Shown in pieces: positions 23,811 through 33,192 of a stretch of DNA of 64,000 nt. The notes below the pieces were generated by a model. It had not been told where the DNA came from. It worked only from the letters and a program-made list of their open reading frames with translations, and made no database searches. Where the stretch lies: assembly GCF_033170385.1 (NCBI RefSeq), contig NZ_CP126170.1, forward strand, positions 644,001 to 708,000. Reading direction: 5' to 3'. Made by a program: the position numbers and the translations under genes. Each line of letters opens with the position of its first letter. Positions within the stretch are counted from its first letter, which is position 1. This stretch comes from Xanthomonas rydalmerensis (lineage in GTDB: Bacteria; Pseudomonadota; Gammaproteobacteria; Xanthomonadales; Xanthomonadaceae).

Positions 23811-26237
23811 GTGCGCCTGCTGCCCCGTTCCGCGTCCTCGTCGTCCCTGTTGCGTTGGGTCCTGCTGCTGTTGTGGTTGTGCGCGGCGGTGGCTTCGGCC
23901 CAGCCGCAGGACACCGACGATGCGCCGCCGGATCCGCAGACCCTGCTGGACAACGCCGCCAAGTCGCTGAAGGATGCGCGCGGCAAGGAAGTGGATGCGG
24001 GCAACCAGACCGCCTTCCAGGACCTGGTCGCGCAGGTCTCCGATGCCGCCAGCGATGCGCAGACCGCGGTGGACGCCCTTGCGCCGCAGCTGGCGCAGGT
24101 GGAGGCACGCCTGCAACAACTCGGCCCGGCCGCCACCGGCGACTCGCCCGACATCACCGCGCAACGCAAGGCGCTGACCAAACAGCGCGACAGCCTGGAC
24201 TCGGGGGTCAAGCGCGGCAAGCTGATGGTGGTGGAAGCACGGCAACTGGCCGACGAGATCGAACGCGTGCGCGCCGAGCATTTCAGCCAGGAGCTGTCGC
24301 TGCGCTCGCCCTCGCCGCTGTCGCCGGCGCTGTGGAAGCAGATCGCCGACGACTTTCCCGACGACCAGGCCAAGCTGCTGGCGCTGTACACCCTCGGCAT
24401 GCAGTCGCTGCAGGACGCGATCGCCGAGCATGGCAGCGGCGCGCTCGGTTTCGGCATCGCCATCGCGGTGATCCTGCTATTCCCGCTGCGCTACCTGCTG
24501 CGCTGGCTGGGCAAGCGCTATGCAGTGTCGCGCGCGCCGGGCAGCCGCCTGCGCCGGTCGGGCCTGGCGATCTGGTTCCTGCTGCTGGGCACGTTGACCC
24601 CGGGCCTGGCCGCGCTGGCCCTGGCCGAAGCGCTGCGCAGCATCGATGCGGTGCCGGAGCGCCTGGACGCAGTGCTCAACGGCTTCGTGGTGGTCAGCTT
24701 CGCCGCGGCGTTCATGGGTTCGCTCGGCGCCAGCGTGCTGCTGCCGAACCAGCCGAGCTGGCGGCTGTTCCCGATCGACGATGCCACCGCGCGGCGCCTG
24801 CGCAAGTACACCTGGGCCACCGCGGCGCTGGCCTGGCTCAGCAGCATGCTGCTGGTGATCAACCAGGCCGCGCGCACCAGCGATTCGGCCACCGTCGCCG
24901 CCGATGGGGTGATCGCGCTGGTCTACGGCGTGCTGATCCTGGCCACCCTGACCAGTCTGTCGCGGCTGCGCCGGCGCCAGTACGCCGAAGCGGCGGAGCA
25001 GGCCCTGGCCAACGCGCAACCGCCGCCGCCCGGCCAGCACGGCGGCGCCCTGGCGCTGATCGGCGTGCTGGTCAAGGTCGCCGTGGTGGTGGCGCTGCTG
25101 GCGGCGCTGCTGGGCTATCTGCACCTGGGCCTGTTCATCACCCGGCAGATCATCTGGATCACCATGATCGTCGGTGCGGTGCGGCTGCTGATGACCTTCG
25201 CCGACGACTTCGCGCTGTGGCTGTTCGCCAGCGAAGGCCGCATCGGCCGCGCCGCCAATGGCGCCTTCGGAGTGCGCTCGAGCAGGCTGGAGCAGGCCGG
25301 GGTGCTGACCTCGGCGCTGCTGCGGGTGGTGCTGCTGCTGATCGGCATCGGCGCGCTGCTGATGCCGTTCGGCACCAACGTCTCGATCGTTTCGGACTGG
25401 TTCTCGCTGCTGTCCGACGGCATCCGCGTCAGCGACAAGGTGGTGCTGTACCCGGGCGCGATCGTCCGCTCGGTGCTGGTGTTGCTGCTCGGCCTGGGCG
25501 TCATGCAGTACCTGCATCGCTGGCTGACCCAGACCTATCTGCCCAAGACCGAACTGGACGACGGCTCGCGCAATTCGATCAGCACGGTGGCGCGCTATGT
25601 CGGCATCATCCTGGCGGCGTTGTGGGCGCTGGCCGCGCTGGGCATCGGCCTGGAGCGGATCGCGCTGGTGGTCAGCGCGCTGTCGGTCGGTATCGGCTTC
25701 GGCCTGCAGTCGATCACCCAGAACTTCGTGTCCGGCCTGATCCTGCTCGCCGAGCGCCCGGTCAAGATCGGCGACTGGATCAAGATCGGCGACCAGGAGG
25801 GCGACGTGCGCCGCATCAGCGTGCGCGCCACCGAGATCCAGGTCGGCGATCGCTCCACCCTGATCGTGCCGAACTCCGAGCTGATCACCAAGACCCTGCG
25901 CAACATGACCCTGGCCGGGCCGCTGGGCCGGGTGCAGATCCAGTTCGCGGTGTCGCTGGGCACCGACGTGACCAAGCTGCGCGCGCTGCTGCTGGAGCTG
26001 TACGCGGCGCATCCGGGCGTGCTGGACGACCCGGCGCCGTCGGTGTTCATCGACTCCATCGCCAACGGCCACGTCACCCTCAACAGCTTCGCCTACGTGG
26101 CCTCGCCGCGGCTCACCTACGGCACCCGCAGCGAACTGTTCTTCGCCCTGCTGGAGCGCCTGGCCGAGGAAGGCATCGCCCTGGAGTCGCCGCAGGAAGT
26201 GAAGCTGTTGCGTGAGCCGCGGGAGCGCCGGGATTAG
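23811..26237 (+). CDS. MscS-family mechanosensitive channel with large periplasmic domain
   Basis: An 808-residue inner-membrane channel. GTG 23811 gives a signal peptide (SSLLRWVLLLLWLCAAVASA) followed by a helical periplasmic region (about 35-200, LLDNAAKSLKDARGKEVDAGN..., DUF3772-like). About ten membrane spans come before the pore-lining segment with the MscS signature VSALSVGIGFGLQSITQNFVSGLILLAERPVKIGDWIKIG. The C-terminal cytoplasmic beta domain ends in LREPRERRD. It opens under hypo-osmotic stress to release solutes; the N-terminal extension is as in MscK/YbiO relatives. The start is uncertain by some 40 codons. Confidence 0.88.
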   Translation: MRLLPRSASSSSLLRWVLLLLWLCAAVASAQPQDTDDAPPDPQTLLDNAAKSLKDARGKEVDAGNQTAFQDLVAQVSDAASDAQTAVDALAPQLAQVEARLQQLGPAATGDSPDITAQRKALTKQRDSLDSGVKRGKLMVVEARQLADEIERVRAEHFSQELSLRSPSPLSPALWKQIADDFPDDQAKLLALYTLGMQSLQDAIAEHGSGALGFGIAIAVILLFPLRYLLRWLGKRYAVSRAPGSRLRRSGLAIWFLLLGTLTPGLAALALAEALRSIDAVPERLDAVLNGFVVVSFAAAFMGSLGASVLLPNQPSWRLFPIDDATARRLRKYTWATAALAWLSSMLLVINQAARTSDSATVAADGVIALVYGVLILATLTSLSRLRRRQYAEAAEQALANAQPPPPGQHGGALALIGVLVKVAVVVALLAALLGYLHLGLFITRQIIWITMIVGAVRLLMTFADDFALWLFASEGRIGRAANGAFGVRSSRLEQAGVLTSALLRVVLLLIGIGALLMPFGTNVSIVSDWFSLLSDGIRVSDKVVLYPGAIVRSVLVLLLGLGVMQYLHRWLTQTYLPKTELDDGSRNSISTVARYVGIILAALWALAALGIGLERIALVVSALSVGIGFGLQSITQNFVSGLILLAERPVKIGDWIKIGDQEGDVRRISVRATEIQVGDRSTLIVPNSELITKTLRNMTLAGPLGRVQIQFAVSLGTDVTKLRALLLELYAAHPGVLDDPAPSVFIDSIANGHVTLNSFAYVASPRLTYGTRSELFFALLERLAEEGIALESPQEVKLLREPRERRD

Positions 26238-26356
26238 GGATTGGGGATTCGGGATTGGTAAAGCGCCAAGCGGCTTTGGCCGCCAGCTGCCGGCGCTGCA
26301 GGTCGCGTCTGAGCCGCTCCTACGAATCCCCAATCCCGACTCCCCAATCCCGGCCT
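26238..26356. repeat. GGGATTGGGGATTCGGG inverted repeats
   Basis: A GGGATTGGGGATTCGGG block right after the channel stop and its inverted form (CCCCAATCCCGACTCCCC) before the UbiB-kinase stop, with a partial REP arm (GAGCCGCTCCTAC) between. The hairpin separates two convergent genes. Confidence 0.8.
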
Positions 26357-28048
26357 TTAGCGCCTACCGCGCTCCTCGCGGGCGCGGATGCGCCGGTCGA
26401 ACAGCACCGCGCTGACCACGATGCCCAGGCCCAGCACCACGCCGAGCAGGAACAGCACCATCGCGATCGCCGGGTAGCCGAACAGCTTGGTGCCGGTGTC
26501 GATGCGCATCATCTGCGTGGAGGCCAGGATCAGCGCGGCGGTGACGATGCCTGCGGCGACGCGGTTGGCGATCTTCTGCAGGCTTTCCATCAGTCGCGAT
26601 TCCTCCAGGCCGGCCACGCGCACCTGCAGGCGGTTCTCCGCGGCCAGGGTGAGGATGTCCGAGAGCCGGCGCGGGCCTTCGCGCAGCAGCGCCTGCAGTT
26701 CCATCGCCTCGCTGGCCAGGTTGGCCGCCGACAGCGATTTCTTCAACCGCGCGCGCATCACGTGCTGCAACTGGTCCTCGACCACCACGCGCGTGTCCAG
26801 ATGCGGCGACAGCGCGCGGCATACCGCTTCCAGGTTCAGCAGGGTCTTGCCGAGCAGGCTCAGTTCGGGCGGCGTGCGCAGCCCGTAAGTGGTGGCGATG
26901 CGCACCAGGTCCAGCACCACCCGGCCTTCGGACATGGCGTCGTGCGCCGCGTAGCGGGCGATCATCTGCCCGGTCTCGCGCTGGTAGCGCTCCTCGTCGA
27001 AGTCCTCCAGGCGCGTGCTCAGCGCGATGGTCTCCTCGGCCACTTCCTCGCCGCGGCCGTCGACCGCCGCGAACAGCAACTTGAGCAGGCGCTCGCGCAG
27101 CTTCGGCGGCACGTGCGCGACCATGCCCAGGTCGAAGATCGCCAGGCGCCCGTCGGCGAGCACGCGCAGGTTGCCCGGATGCGGGTCGGCGTGGATCTCG
27201 CCGTGCACGAACATCTGGTCCAGGTAGCCGCGCACCAGTGCCGCGGCCAGGTCGTCCATCGGCTGCTCGGTGCGACGCAGCCCGGAGATCTTGTCCACGC
27301 GCACGCCTTCGGCCAGCTGCATGGTCAGCACGCGGCGGCTGCACAGGTCCCACACCGGCTGCGGCACCCACAGCTGCGGGAACGGCCGCAGGTGCTCGCC
27401 GAAGCGCGCCAGGTTCTCGGCTTCGGCCTCGTAGTTCAGTTCGGCCAGCAGCGCCTTGCCGAACTCGGCCAGCCAGTCGGCGAAGCGGATGCGCCGGCCC
27501 AGCCCGGTGAGCTTGTCGGCGGCGTTGGCGAAGCTGCGCAGCACCTCAAGGTCCGAGCGCACCTGCGCGGCGACCTCGGGCTTCTGCACCTTGATCGCCA
27601 CCGGGGTGCCGTCGCGCAGCGCGGCGCGGTGCACCTGCGCCAGCGAGGCGCTGCCCAGGGGGGTGTCGTCGAAGGCGGAGAAGGCCTTGTTGATGCCGAC
27701 GCCGAGTTCGGCCTCGACGATCTCGCGGATGCGCTCGCTCGGAATCGGCGCGGTGTTCTCCTGCATCCGCTCCAGGGCGGTGGCGAACTCCGGCGGCACC
27801 ACGTCCGGGCGCGTGGACAGCATCTGCCCGAGCTTGACGAAGGTCGGGCCCAGCGCTTCCAGGTCGGTGACGAACTGTTCCGGCGTGCCTTCCGGCGGCA
27901 GCTCGTGCTCGCCCTGGGCGGTCTCCATGTCCATGCCGGAAAACACCCCGGAGCTGCGGTAGCGCAGCAGCAGGCGCAGGATCTGGGTACGGCGGCTGAG
28001 GCCGCCGATCACGTGCGGGGTGTCGGCCGCGTCGGGCGTCGCGCTCAA
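26357..28048 (-). CDS. UbiB/ADCK-family atypical kinase
   Basis: A 563-residue membrane-bound protein of the UbiB/COQ8/AarF family, required for ubiquinone synthesis in characterised members. Hallmarks are the KxGQ motif (FVKLGQMLSTRPDVVPPEF), the ALGSASLAQVHRA nucleotide loop (here PLGSASLAQVHRA), the conserved VAIKVQKP lysine, HADPHPGN catalytic loop and IFDLGMVA (DFG-like). Two C-terminal membrane spans follow (IVTAALILASTQMM and PAIAMVLFLLGVVLGLGIVVSA). TTG 28048 is chosen because GGAG lies upstream and the family length fits; longer frames look non-coding. Confidence 0.87.
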   Translation of the reverse strand: MSATPDAADTPHVIGGLSRRTQILRLLLRYRSSGVFSGMDMETAQGEHELPPEGTPEQFVTDLEALGPTFVKLGQMLSTRPDVVPPEFATALERMQENTAPIPSERIREIVEAELGVGINKAFSAFDDTPLGSASLAQVHRAALRDGTPVAIKVQKPEVAAQVRSDLEVLRSFANAADKLTGLGRRIRFADWLAEFGKALLAELNYEAEAENLARFGEHLRPFPQLWVPQPVWDLCSRRVLTMQLAEGVRVDKISGLRRTEQPMDDLAAALVRGYLDQMFVHGEIHADPHPGNLRVLADGRLAIFDLGMVAHVPPKLRERLLKLLFAAVDGRGEEVAEETIALSTRLEDFDEERYQRETGQMIARYAAHDAMSEGRVVLDLVRIATTYGLRTPPELSLLGKTLLNLEAVCRALSPHLDTRVVVEDQLQHVMRARLKKSLSAANLASEAMELQALLREGPRRLSDILTLAAENRLQVRVAGLEESRLMESLQKIANRVAAGIVTAALILASTQMMRIDTGTKLFGYPAIAMVLFLLGVVLGLGIVVSAVLFDRRIRAREERGRR

Positions 28049-28471
28049 GGTGGGCTCCGGGCAAGGGTAGGCGCGGTCGAGTGTGGCGATGGCCGGGTCG
28101 TTGCGCGGTGAATCCCGCCGCGCGCGTCGGCTGGGCGCCGCTGCCGGGAGGTGCCTGCATTCGCTGCCGGGAAGGGGGCGATGGTCGCTGTCACACGACA
28201 GGCGCGATCCCGGCCTTGCGCATGGTCTGCCGCCGTCGGCGCTATCCCCGGCGCTTGCGATGGCGTCCTCGTCATGGTGATGCGTCGTATCCTGCCGCGT
28301 TGCGATAGCGAGGATCGGAAGCGGAATGCGGTGGAGTGAACAGGCGATATCGCGCGGAGCGCGTCGCTGCTTCCGCTTGCGGCGCGGCCAGCGGTGCGAT
28401 GCGCCGGAGACCGCACCGCCCGACGGCGCGATGCGCGCACAGGCACGCGGTGTCGGCATGGCTGCCGCCCG
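28049..28471. other. Intergenic stretch, no gene recognised
   Basis: Divergent gap between the UbiB-like kinase and a small membrane-protein gene. Promoters for both are expected, but I cannot pick one with confidence; no repeat of the window's families occurs here. Confidence 0.5.
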
Positions 28472-28612
28472 ATGAGCCGACGTCGGCTCGCGCTGCTGGT
28501 GGCGGTGGTGATCCTGGCGCTACTGGTCATGGTCTTGCTGGGCGACGACGGTGCCGGCGTCGCCACCGAGGTGCGCAACGCCCTGCGCGCCTTCGCGCGT
28601 GCCTTGTTCTGA
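28472..28612 (+). CDS. Small single-span membrane protein
   Basis: A 46-residue protein: basic start MSRRR, one hydrophobic span (LALLVAVVILALLVMVLLG) and a short amphipathic tail (ATEVRNALRAFARALF). The size and layout fit a small membrane regulator or structural peptide. No strong ribosome site is visible, and the frame could be fortuitous given the GC content, so support is modest. It precedes the XAC2610-like gene by 85 bp. Confidence 0.42.
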   Translation: MSRRRLALLVAVVILALLVMVLLGDDGAGVATEVRNALRAFARALF

Positions 28613-28697
28613 CGTCGCAGGCGGTCGGCCGCCTCTGTTCCAGTGCCACGGCCGGGCTTATTCTGGGAGCTCGCTGTCACCTGCCAGGAGCGCTGCC

Positions 28698-29846
28698 ATG
28701 CCCGTCGTCGTTTTCCCTGCCGTCCGCCGTGCCGCGGTCCTCGTAGCGTGCGCGCTGCTGGCCGTGCTGCTGTCGGCGAACGCGACCGCCGCGGCCGCGC
28801 TCCAGCGCTATGCCGGCGAGGATTTCGATGCCAAGGCCTTTGCTGCCAGCAAGCGCCGCAGCTACGAGCTGCAGGACTTTTCCGACCGCTACCGCGCGAC
28901 GCTGGAGGTCGAGGACAACGACGAGGTGTTCCGGCCCGGAATCGTGCGCGTGTTCGCCCGCGGCAACGCCACGCCGCTGCTCGAAGTGGCCTCGCCAGAG
29001 TTGGTGGTGGACACCGATGCCAAGGGCACCAAGGTCAAGGCCAACGTGCATGAGTTGCCGTACGGCGAGCAGAGCGTGCTGATCTACGACGATTTCAACT
29101 TCGACGGCATCAAGGACCTGGCGGTGATGGACGGCCAGAACAGCTGCTATCACGGCCCGTCCTACCAGGTGTATCTGGGGACCGCCGATGGCTTCGAGGC
29201 CAGTCCCGGCTTCACCGAGCTGGCGCAGAGCAACTGTGGCCTGTTCCAGGTGGATGCCGAGGCGCGTGAGATCCACACCATGACCAAGGACGGCTGCTGC
29301 TGGCACCAGTACGCGACGTACTCGATCCGCGATGGCGCGCCGCTGCTGGAGAGCGAAACGGTCTTTGACGCGCGCGGCGACGGGCCGGGACTGGAGCAGG
29401 AGACGGTGTATCGCGACCGTGGCGGCAAGCGCGTGCCCGACATGCACTACGTGTGGGACGAGGAAGGCGAGACTGCGGTGGGCCAGCGCAAGATCCTGCT
29501 CGAGTTCCGCCTGGCGCCGGCCGGAAAGCGCATCGTGGTGTTCGCCAACGTCGGCGATGGCGCCAGCAGCAAGCCGTTCTATGCCGCGATCGGCGCGCAG
29601 CAGCGGGTGGACCTTTTGTATCCGGATGCCGAACGCGAGGCGATGGACTACGACGCGGACCGGCACGTGCTCAGCTTCGAGCGTGGCGACACTACCTACC
29701 GCATCGTCGGCAATGCGCAGGGGGTGCCGCAGCGCATGGAGGTGGTGGTGCGCGGCAAGGTGCAGCCGCTGACGCTTCAGCCCGGCTCGGTGCGCGGCTC
29801 GCTGCAGGCGGTGGCGAAGGTGCTGGAGGCTGCGTCGGCGGAGTAG
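28698..29846 (+). CDS. Secreted XAC2610-like protein with calcium-loop motif
   Basis: A 382-residue exported protein: signal peptide (AAVLVACALLAVLLSANATAAAA) followed by a beta-rich body. Residues around 130-165 hold an EF-hand-like loop, YDDFNFDGIKDLAVMDGQN, then CYHGPSYQVYLG, the signature of XAC2610-related proteins (periplasmic/outer-membrane proteins of Xanthomonas, some acting as lysozyme inhibitors). The C-terminal half (about 200-380) is unlike the short family members and may be a second domain. ATG 28698 follows AGGAGCGCTGCC. Role in this organism is unproven. Confidence 0.72.
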   Translation: MPVVVFPAVRRAAVLVACALLAVLLSANATAAAALQRYAGEDFDAKAFAASKRRSYELQDFSDRYRATLEVEDNDEVFRPGIVRVFARGNATPLLEVASPELVVDTDAKGTKVKANVHELPYGEQSVLIYDDFNFDGIKDLAVMDGQNSCYHGPSYQVYLGTADGFEASPGFTELAQSNCGLFQVDAEAREIHTMTKDGCCWHQYATYSIRDGAPLLESETVFDARGDGPGLEQETVYRDRGGKRVPDMHYVWDEEGETAVGQRKILLEFRLAPAGKRIVVFANVGDGASSKPFYAAIGAQQRVDLLYPDAEREAMDYDADRHVLSFERGDTTYRIVGNAQGVPQRMEVVVRGKVQPLTLQPGSVRGSLQAVAKVLEAASAE

Positions 29847-29896
29847 CGGGCCGCGGGTCGTGGTGCCGAAGGGCGCTGGCGATCCGGGCTACACGG

Positions 29897-29920
29897 GTCG
29901 GGACTGAAGTCCCTCCCACA
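29897..29920. repeat. GTCGGGACTGAAG repeat (second palindromic family)
   Basis: GTCGGGACTGAAGTCCCTCC followed by CACA. Related copies occur near 47.93, 48.08 and 48.24 kb. It lies between the XAC2610-like gene and IS110 copy 2. Confidence 0.7.
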
Positions 29921-29980
29921 GTGCACCCGGTCAGCCCATTGCAGCCCCGATGGCGCCATCTGTAGATACCGTCTTACCCC

Positions 29981-30952
29981 CTAGCAGGCAAGGCCCCTTT
30001 TCGGGTCGAACGCGGTGCCCGATTTGAGGACGCCATAGGCGAGGTGCAGGAGCTTGCGCATGGCGGCGCACACGATCTGCTTGCCGGCTTTGCCGCGTTC
30101 GCTTAGCCGCTGTTTCAGCGCCCGGATGACCGGATTGTGGGTCATGGCCACCAGGGCCGGCATGAACAGGCCAGCGCGCAGGCGGGGCGAGCCGGTGCGC
30201 GAGATGCAGACATGGCCTTTGCGGTCGCCCGACTCCTGCAGGCACGGATTCAGGCCGGCGAAGGCGGTCACCGCCGAGGCATCGGCAAAGCGCCTCACAT
30301 CGCCAAGCTCAGCCAGCATCAAGGCCGCACTGGTGTCGGCGATGCCCTGGATGCTCACCAGTAACTCGCGCTGCCCCCGCAAGGTCGGATCCTGGTCGAT
30401 ATGGTCATCGATGGCCTGCTCGATCTGGGCGATGTGATGTTGCAGATCGGCCAGATGGACCTGGATCGAGTCCTTCACCTGGGCCGGAGCGACGTCCAGC
30501 CGGTTGCGCTCCATCTGCAGCATCTGTTGCAAGTCCTGGCGCCGGCGCACCAGTGCCTTGAGTTGCTTGAGCGCCGGCGGATCAGGGTGCCAACGGCGTA
30601 ACTGCTCGCGGTGACGCAGGGCATAGCTGGCGATCAGCTTGGCATCGCTGCGATCGGTCTTGACCCGGCTGAGCTGGCTGCGTGCATACGCGGCCGTCTG
30701 CGCCGGGTTGAGCACGCACACCCGATAGCCTCGTGCGTGGAGGAACTCGGCCAGTGCCTGGTGGTAGGTGCCAGTGGCCTCCATGGCGATCCAGCTATCG
30801 GGCTGCGCATGGGTCTGCAGCCATGCCTGCAGGGCCTGGAAGCCCTTGGCATCGTTGGACAACTTGGCCTTGGTACGGTGCTTGCCATTGGTCAGCTCGC
30901 TGGCCACATCGAAACTGCGCTTGGCGACGTCGATGCCGATGACGGGAGACAT
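29981..30952 (-). CDS. IS110-family transposase, copy 2
   Basis: A 323-residue recombinase identical to copy 1 except for Asp for Glu at position 52, Val for Leu in ASAVTAFAG and Gly for Ser near the C terminus (PKRGLAC). The DEDD residues (Asp8, Glu58, Asp100, Asp103) and the C-terminal catalytic block are intact, so it may be active. Start placed at the same ATG as in copy 1 (GGAGG upstream). Confidence 0.95.
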   Translation of the reverse strand: MSPVIGIDVAKRSFDVASELTNGKHRTKAKLSNDAKGFQALQAWLQTHAQPDSWIAMEATGTYHQALAEFLHARGYRVCVLNPAQTAAYARSQLSRVKTDRSDAKLIASYALRHREQLRRWHPDPPALKQLKALVRRRQDLQQMLQMERNRLDVAPAQVKDSIQVHLADLQHHIAQIEQAIDDHIDQDPTLRGQRELLVSIQGIADTSAALMLAELGDVRRFADASAVTAFAGLNPCLQESGDRKGHVCISRTGSPRLRAGLFMPALVAMTHNPVIRALKQRLSERGKAGKQIVCAAMRKLLHLAYGVLKSGTAFDPKRGLAC

Positions 30953-31195
30953 ACGCGATTCCTCCATCGTGTCAGGGTCATGATCGGCGCTGTGCCCGGT
31001 CCTGCCTTGTCGATGCGAGTTCACGCCGGGGGCGGACTCTGGATACCGTTCGGACACCCAAGGGCCAGCATGTGGAGAGGGGAGCCGATCTACGATGCAA
31101 GCTCTAAGCTTCAGGAGCGACTGGACTTCCCACACCTCCTCCGATGATCAGTCGGAAGACATGACGCCTGTTTAAGGGCGCCAGGTCCAGATACA
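30953..31195 (-). ncRNA. Candidate bridge RNA region of IS110 copy 2
   Basis: Holds the same guide-like segments as copy 1 on the minus strand: GTCGCTCCT (its GCTCCT part at 31113-31118), GTAG, ACGGTATC and ACAAG in that order. Sequence conservation of these segments between copies fits a functional RNA, though the copies are too similar overall for this to be a strong test. Confidence 0.5.
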
Positions 31196-31259
31196 AGGAG
31201 CGGCTTCAGCCGCGACAGGCTTCACCGGGAACGCACGTCGCGGCTGAAGCCGCTCCTAC
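31196..31259. repeat. REP-like repeat interrupted by IS110 copy 2
   Basis: Paired arms; the left arm lacks its first two bases because the insertion sequence begins there. The missing GT lies on the far side of the element at 29962-29963. Confidence 0.88.
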
Positions 31260-31343
31260 AAAGGCTGCAGCCGGCGATGGTCCTTGAACTGCATGCGAAT
31301 CTGCGTGCGTGTGCGGTGATGACGCCACGCATGTGGGGTTCGT

Positions 31344-31369
31344 CGTAGGAGCGGCTTCAGCCGCGAAAG
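31344..31369. repeat. Single REP-like arm
   Basis: GTAGGAGCGGCTTCAGCCGC followed by GAAAGC, with no partner arm. No gene is visible between 31260 and 31444. Confidence 0.75.
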
Positions 31370-31444
31370 CCGTTCCCGACGATGCCTGCTGCCCTCGTTA
31401 CCCATACCTGCCTTGCGCCGCGTTGGCCGACCCGACCGGTCGCT

Positions 31445-33070
31445 TCACCCCCACGCCGCGAACGCCCGCGCCACCGCTTCGGCGCCGGGGTCGATCACGC
31501 CACACAGTGCGTCCGCGGGCACCGCGGCAGCGCGGCCGGCGCCAGCGCGCGTGAGGTGTGCGGTGGCATCGGCGCCAGCACGTGCGGCGCGCGCGGCGGC
31601 GCCCACGCCGGCGCCCTGCGCCAGGGCGTCCAGCGCCGGCAGCAGCGCGTCTAGCAGGGTGCGGTCGCCGCGTTGCGCGCCGCCGTAGTGCTGCATTCGT
31701 GCCACGCCGGCCTGCAGGGCCTGCACCCAGTCGCGGCCGTCCGCCAGTGCGCCGGCGGCGGTGGTGAACAGGATCGACAGCAGCACGCCGCTGGAACCGC
31801 CCATGCTGTGTTCGATCGTCGCCGCCAGGCCGCGCGCCAGTGCGGCGTCATCGCCGGTCGCCAGCGCATCGGTGTCCAATGCCTGCTGCAGGGCGCGCGC
31901 GCCGGCGGCGAAGGTGCTGCCGGCGTCGCCATCGCCGCTGCGCGCGTCCAGCGCGTCCAGCTCCGCCTGCGCGGCGATCAGCGCCTGCGCCACGCGGGCC
32001 AGTGCTGCGGCGCACTGCGCGTCGCGCGCGCCATGGCGGTGGCTGTCGTCGCGCTTCAGCACCGGAGCAAAGGTCTGCGCCGCGTGCGGCACGCGCACGC
32101 CGGGCCAGCCCAGGGTCTGCACCGGCGCCTGCAGCGCGGCCAGCACGTCGGCATCGGCCGGCGCCAGAGTGATCGAGAAACCGTGCATGTCCATCGAGGT
32201 CATCAGCGCCGCCGGCAGCGGCATCAGCGCGATGCGGTCGACGCCGATGCGCTGCAGCGCCAGCCGCGTCAGCACGCCCAGTTCCTGCGTCGAGCAGCCG
32301 CCGAGGTCGTTGAGCATCAGCACCAGCGGCGCGTCGGCACCGAGGCGGGCATCGGCCTGTGCCAGCAGCGGGTCCAGGACCAGCGCCAGCGCCTCTTCCA
32401 CCGCGCCCGGCTGTACCGGCCGCGCACCCGGCTCGTTGTGGATGCCCAGCCCCAGTTCCGGTGCGCGACGGCCCACGTGCTGGCCGGGCACGCTGCAACT
32501 GGACAACGCCATGCCCAGCGACAGCAGGCGGTCGGCGAAGGCCTGGCCGCGCTGCGCCAGTTCGGCCAGCGGCATGCCCCCGCGCGCCAGGTGGCCCACG
32601 TACTTGTGCACCAGCACCGTGCCGGCGATGCCGCGCGGCTGCGCGGCGTCGGGCAGGGCGATGTCGTCGGCGACCAGCACGCTGGCCACGTCGATGCCCT
32701 CGGCGCGGGCGCGCTCGGCGGCCAGGCCGAAATTGAGCCGGTCGCCGGTGTAGTTCTTGATCACCAGCAGCACGCCGAGCGCGTCGGCGCAGGCGCGGAT
32801 CGCCGCCAGCACCGCCTCCACGCCGGGCGAGGCGAACAGGTCGCCGGCGATGGCGCCGCTGAGCATGCCCGGGCCGACGAAGCCGGCATGCGCCGGCTCG
32901 TGCCCGGCACCGCCGCCGGACAGCACCGCGACCTGGCGCGGATCGCGCGCGGCCTGCAGCACGATGCGGGTGCCGCTGTCGGCCTCAGACAGCAGCAGCG
33001 GTTGCAGCATGGCCGCGGCCGCGAGCACGTCGTCGACGATGGCGCGGGGCGCGGTGAGGAACTGGTCCAT
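31445..33070 (-). CDS. dak: Dihydroxyacetone kinase, fused DhaK-DhaL
   Basis: A 541-residue ATP-dependent dihydroxyacetone kinase. The N-terminal DhaK domain (residues 1-330) has the substrate signature VLSGGGAGHEPAHAGFVG and LGIHNEPGARP. The C-terminal DhaL domain (about 345-541) has the Mg-ATP motif DARSGDGDAGSTF and SMGGSSGVLLSILF. The fusion phosphorylates dihydroxyacetone (and sometimes glyceraldehyde) in the cytoplasm, a step related to glycerol use. ATG 33070 follows AAGGAG. It is not linked to other glycerol genes here. Confidence 0.92.
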   Translation of the reverse strand: MDQFLTAPRAIVDDVLAAAAMLQPLLLSEADSGTRIVLQAARDPRQVAVLSGGGAGHEPAHAGFVGPGMLSGAIAGDLFASPGVEAVLAAIRACADALGVLLVIKNYTGDRLNFGLAAERARAEGIDVASVLVADDIALPDAAQPRGIAGTVLVHKYVGHLARGGMPLAELAQRGQAFADRLLSLGMALSSCSVPGQHVGRRAPELGLGIHNEPGARPVQPGAVEEALALVLDPLLAQADARLGADAPLVLMLNDLGGCSTQELGVLTRLALQRIGVDRIALMPLPAALMTSMDMHGFSITLAPADADVLAALQAPVQTLGWPGVRVPHAAQTFAPVLKRDDSHRHGARDAQCAAALARVAQALIAAQAELDALDARSGDGDAGSTFAAGARALQQALDTDALATGDDAALARGLAATIEHSMGGSSGVLLSILFTTAAGALADGRDWVQALQAGVARMQHYGGAQRGDRTLLDALLPALDALAQGAGVGAAARAARAGADATAHLTRAGAGRAAAVPADALCGVIDPGAEAVARAFAAWG

Positions 33071-33192
33071 GGCGTCTCCTTGGCGGTGCGGGGCTGGGCC
33101 GCAGGGTAGCCGAGTGCGGGTGATGCCGTGGCGCGCGGCGCCGCCACGCGATCTCGGTGAGAATGGCGCCGACCTTCCCAACAGGAACGCGC

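Larger units (their letters stand above)
29964..31195 (-). mobile_element. IS110-family insertion sequence, copy 2 (inverted)
   Basis: It has the same length (1,232 bp) and ends as copy 1, in the opposite orientation 21 kb away. Its left end abuts AGGAGCGGCTTCAGCCGCGA at 31196, an arm of the REP-like repeat, and GT at 29962-29963 on the other side completes the split target. It differs from copy 1 by only a few substitutions, so both probably arrived or spread recently. Confidence 0.93.

Noticed and set aside
294..31369. Recurring GTAGGAGCGGCTTCAGCC arms as a CRISPR array
   Set aside because: The copies are scattered singly or as inverted pairs kilobases apart, with no regular spacers and no cas genes.
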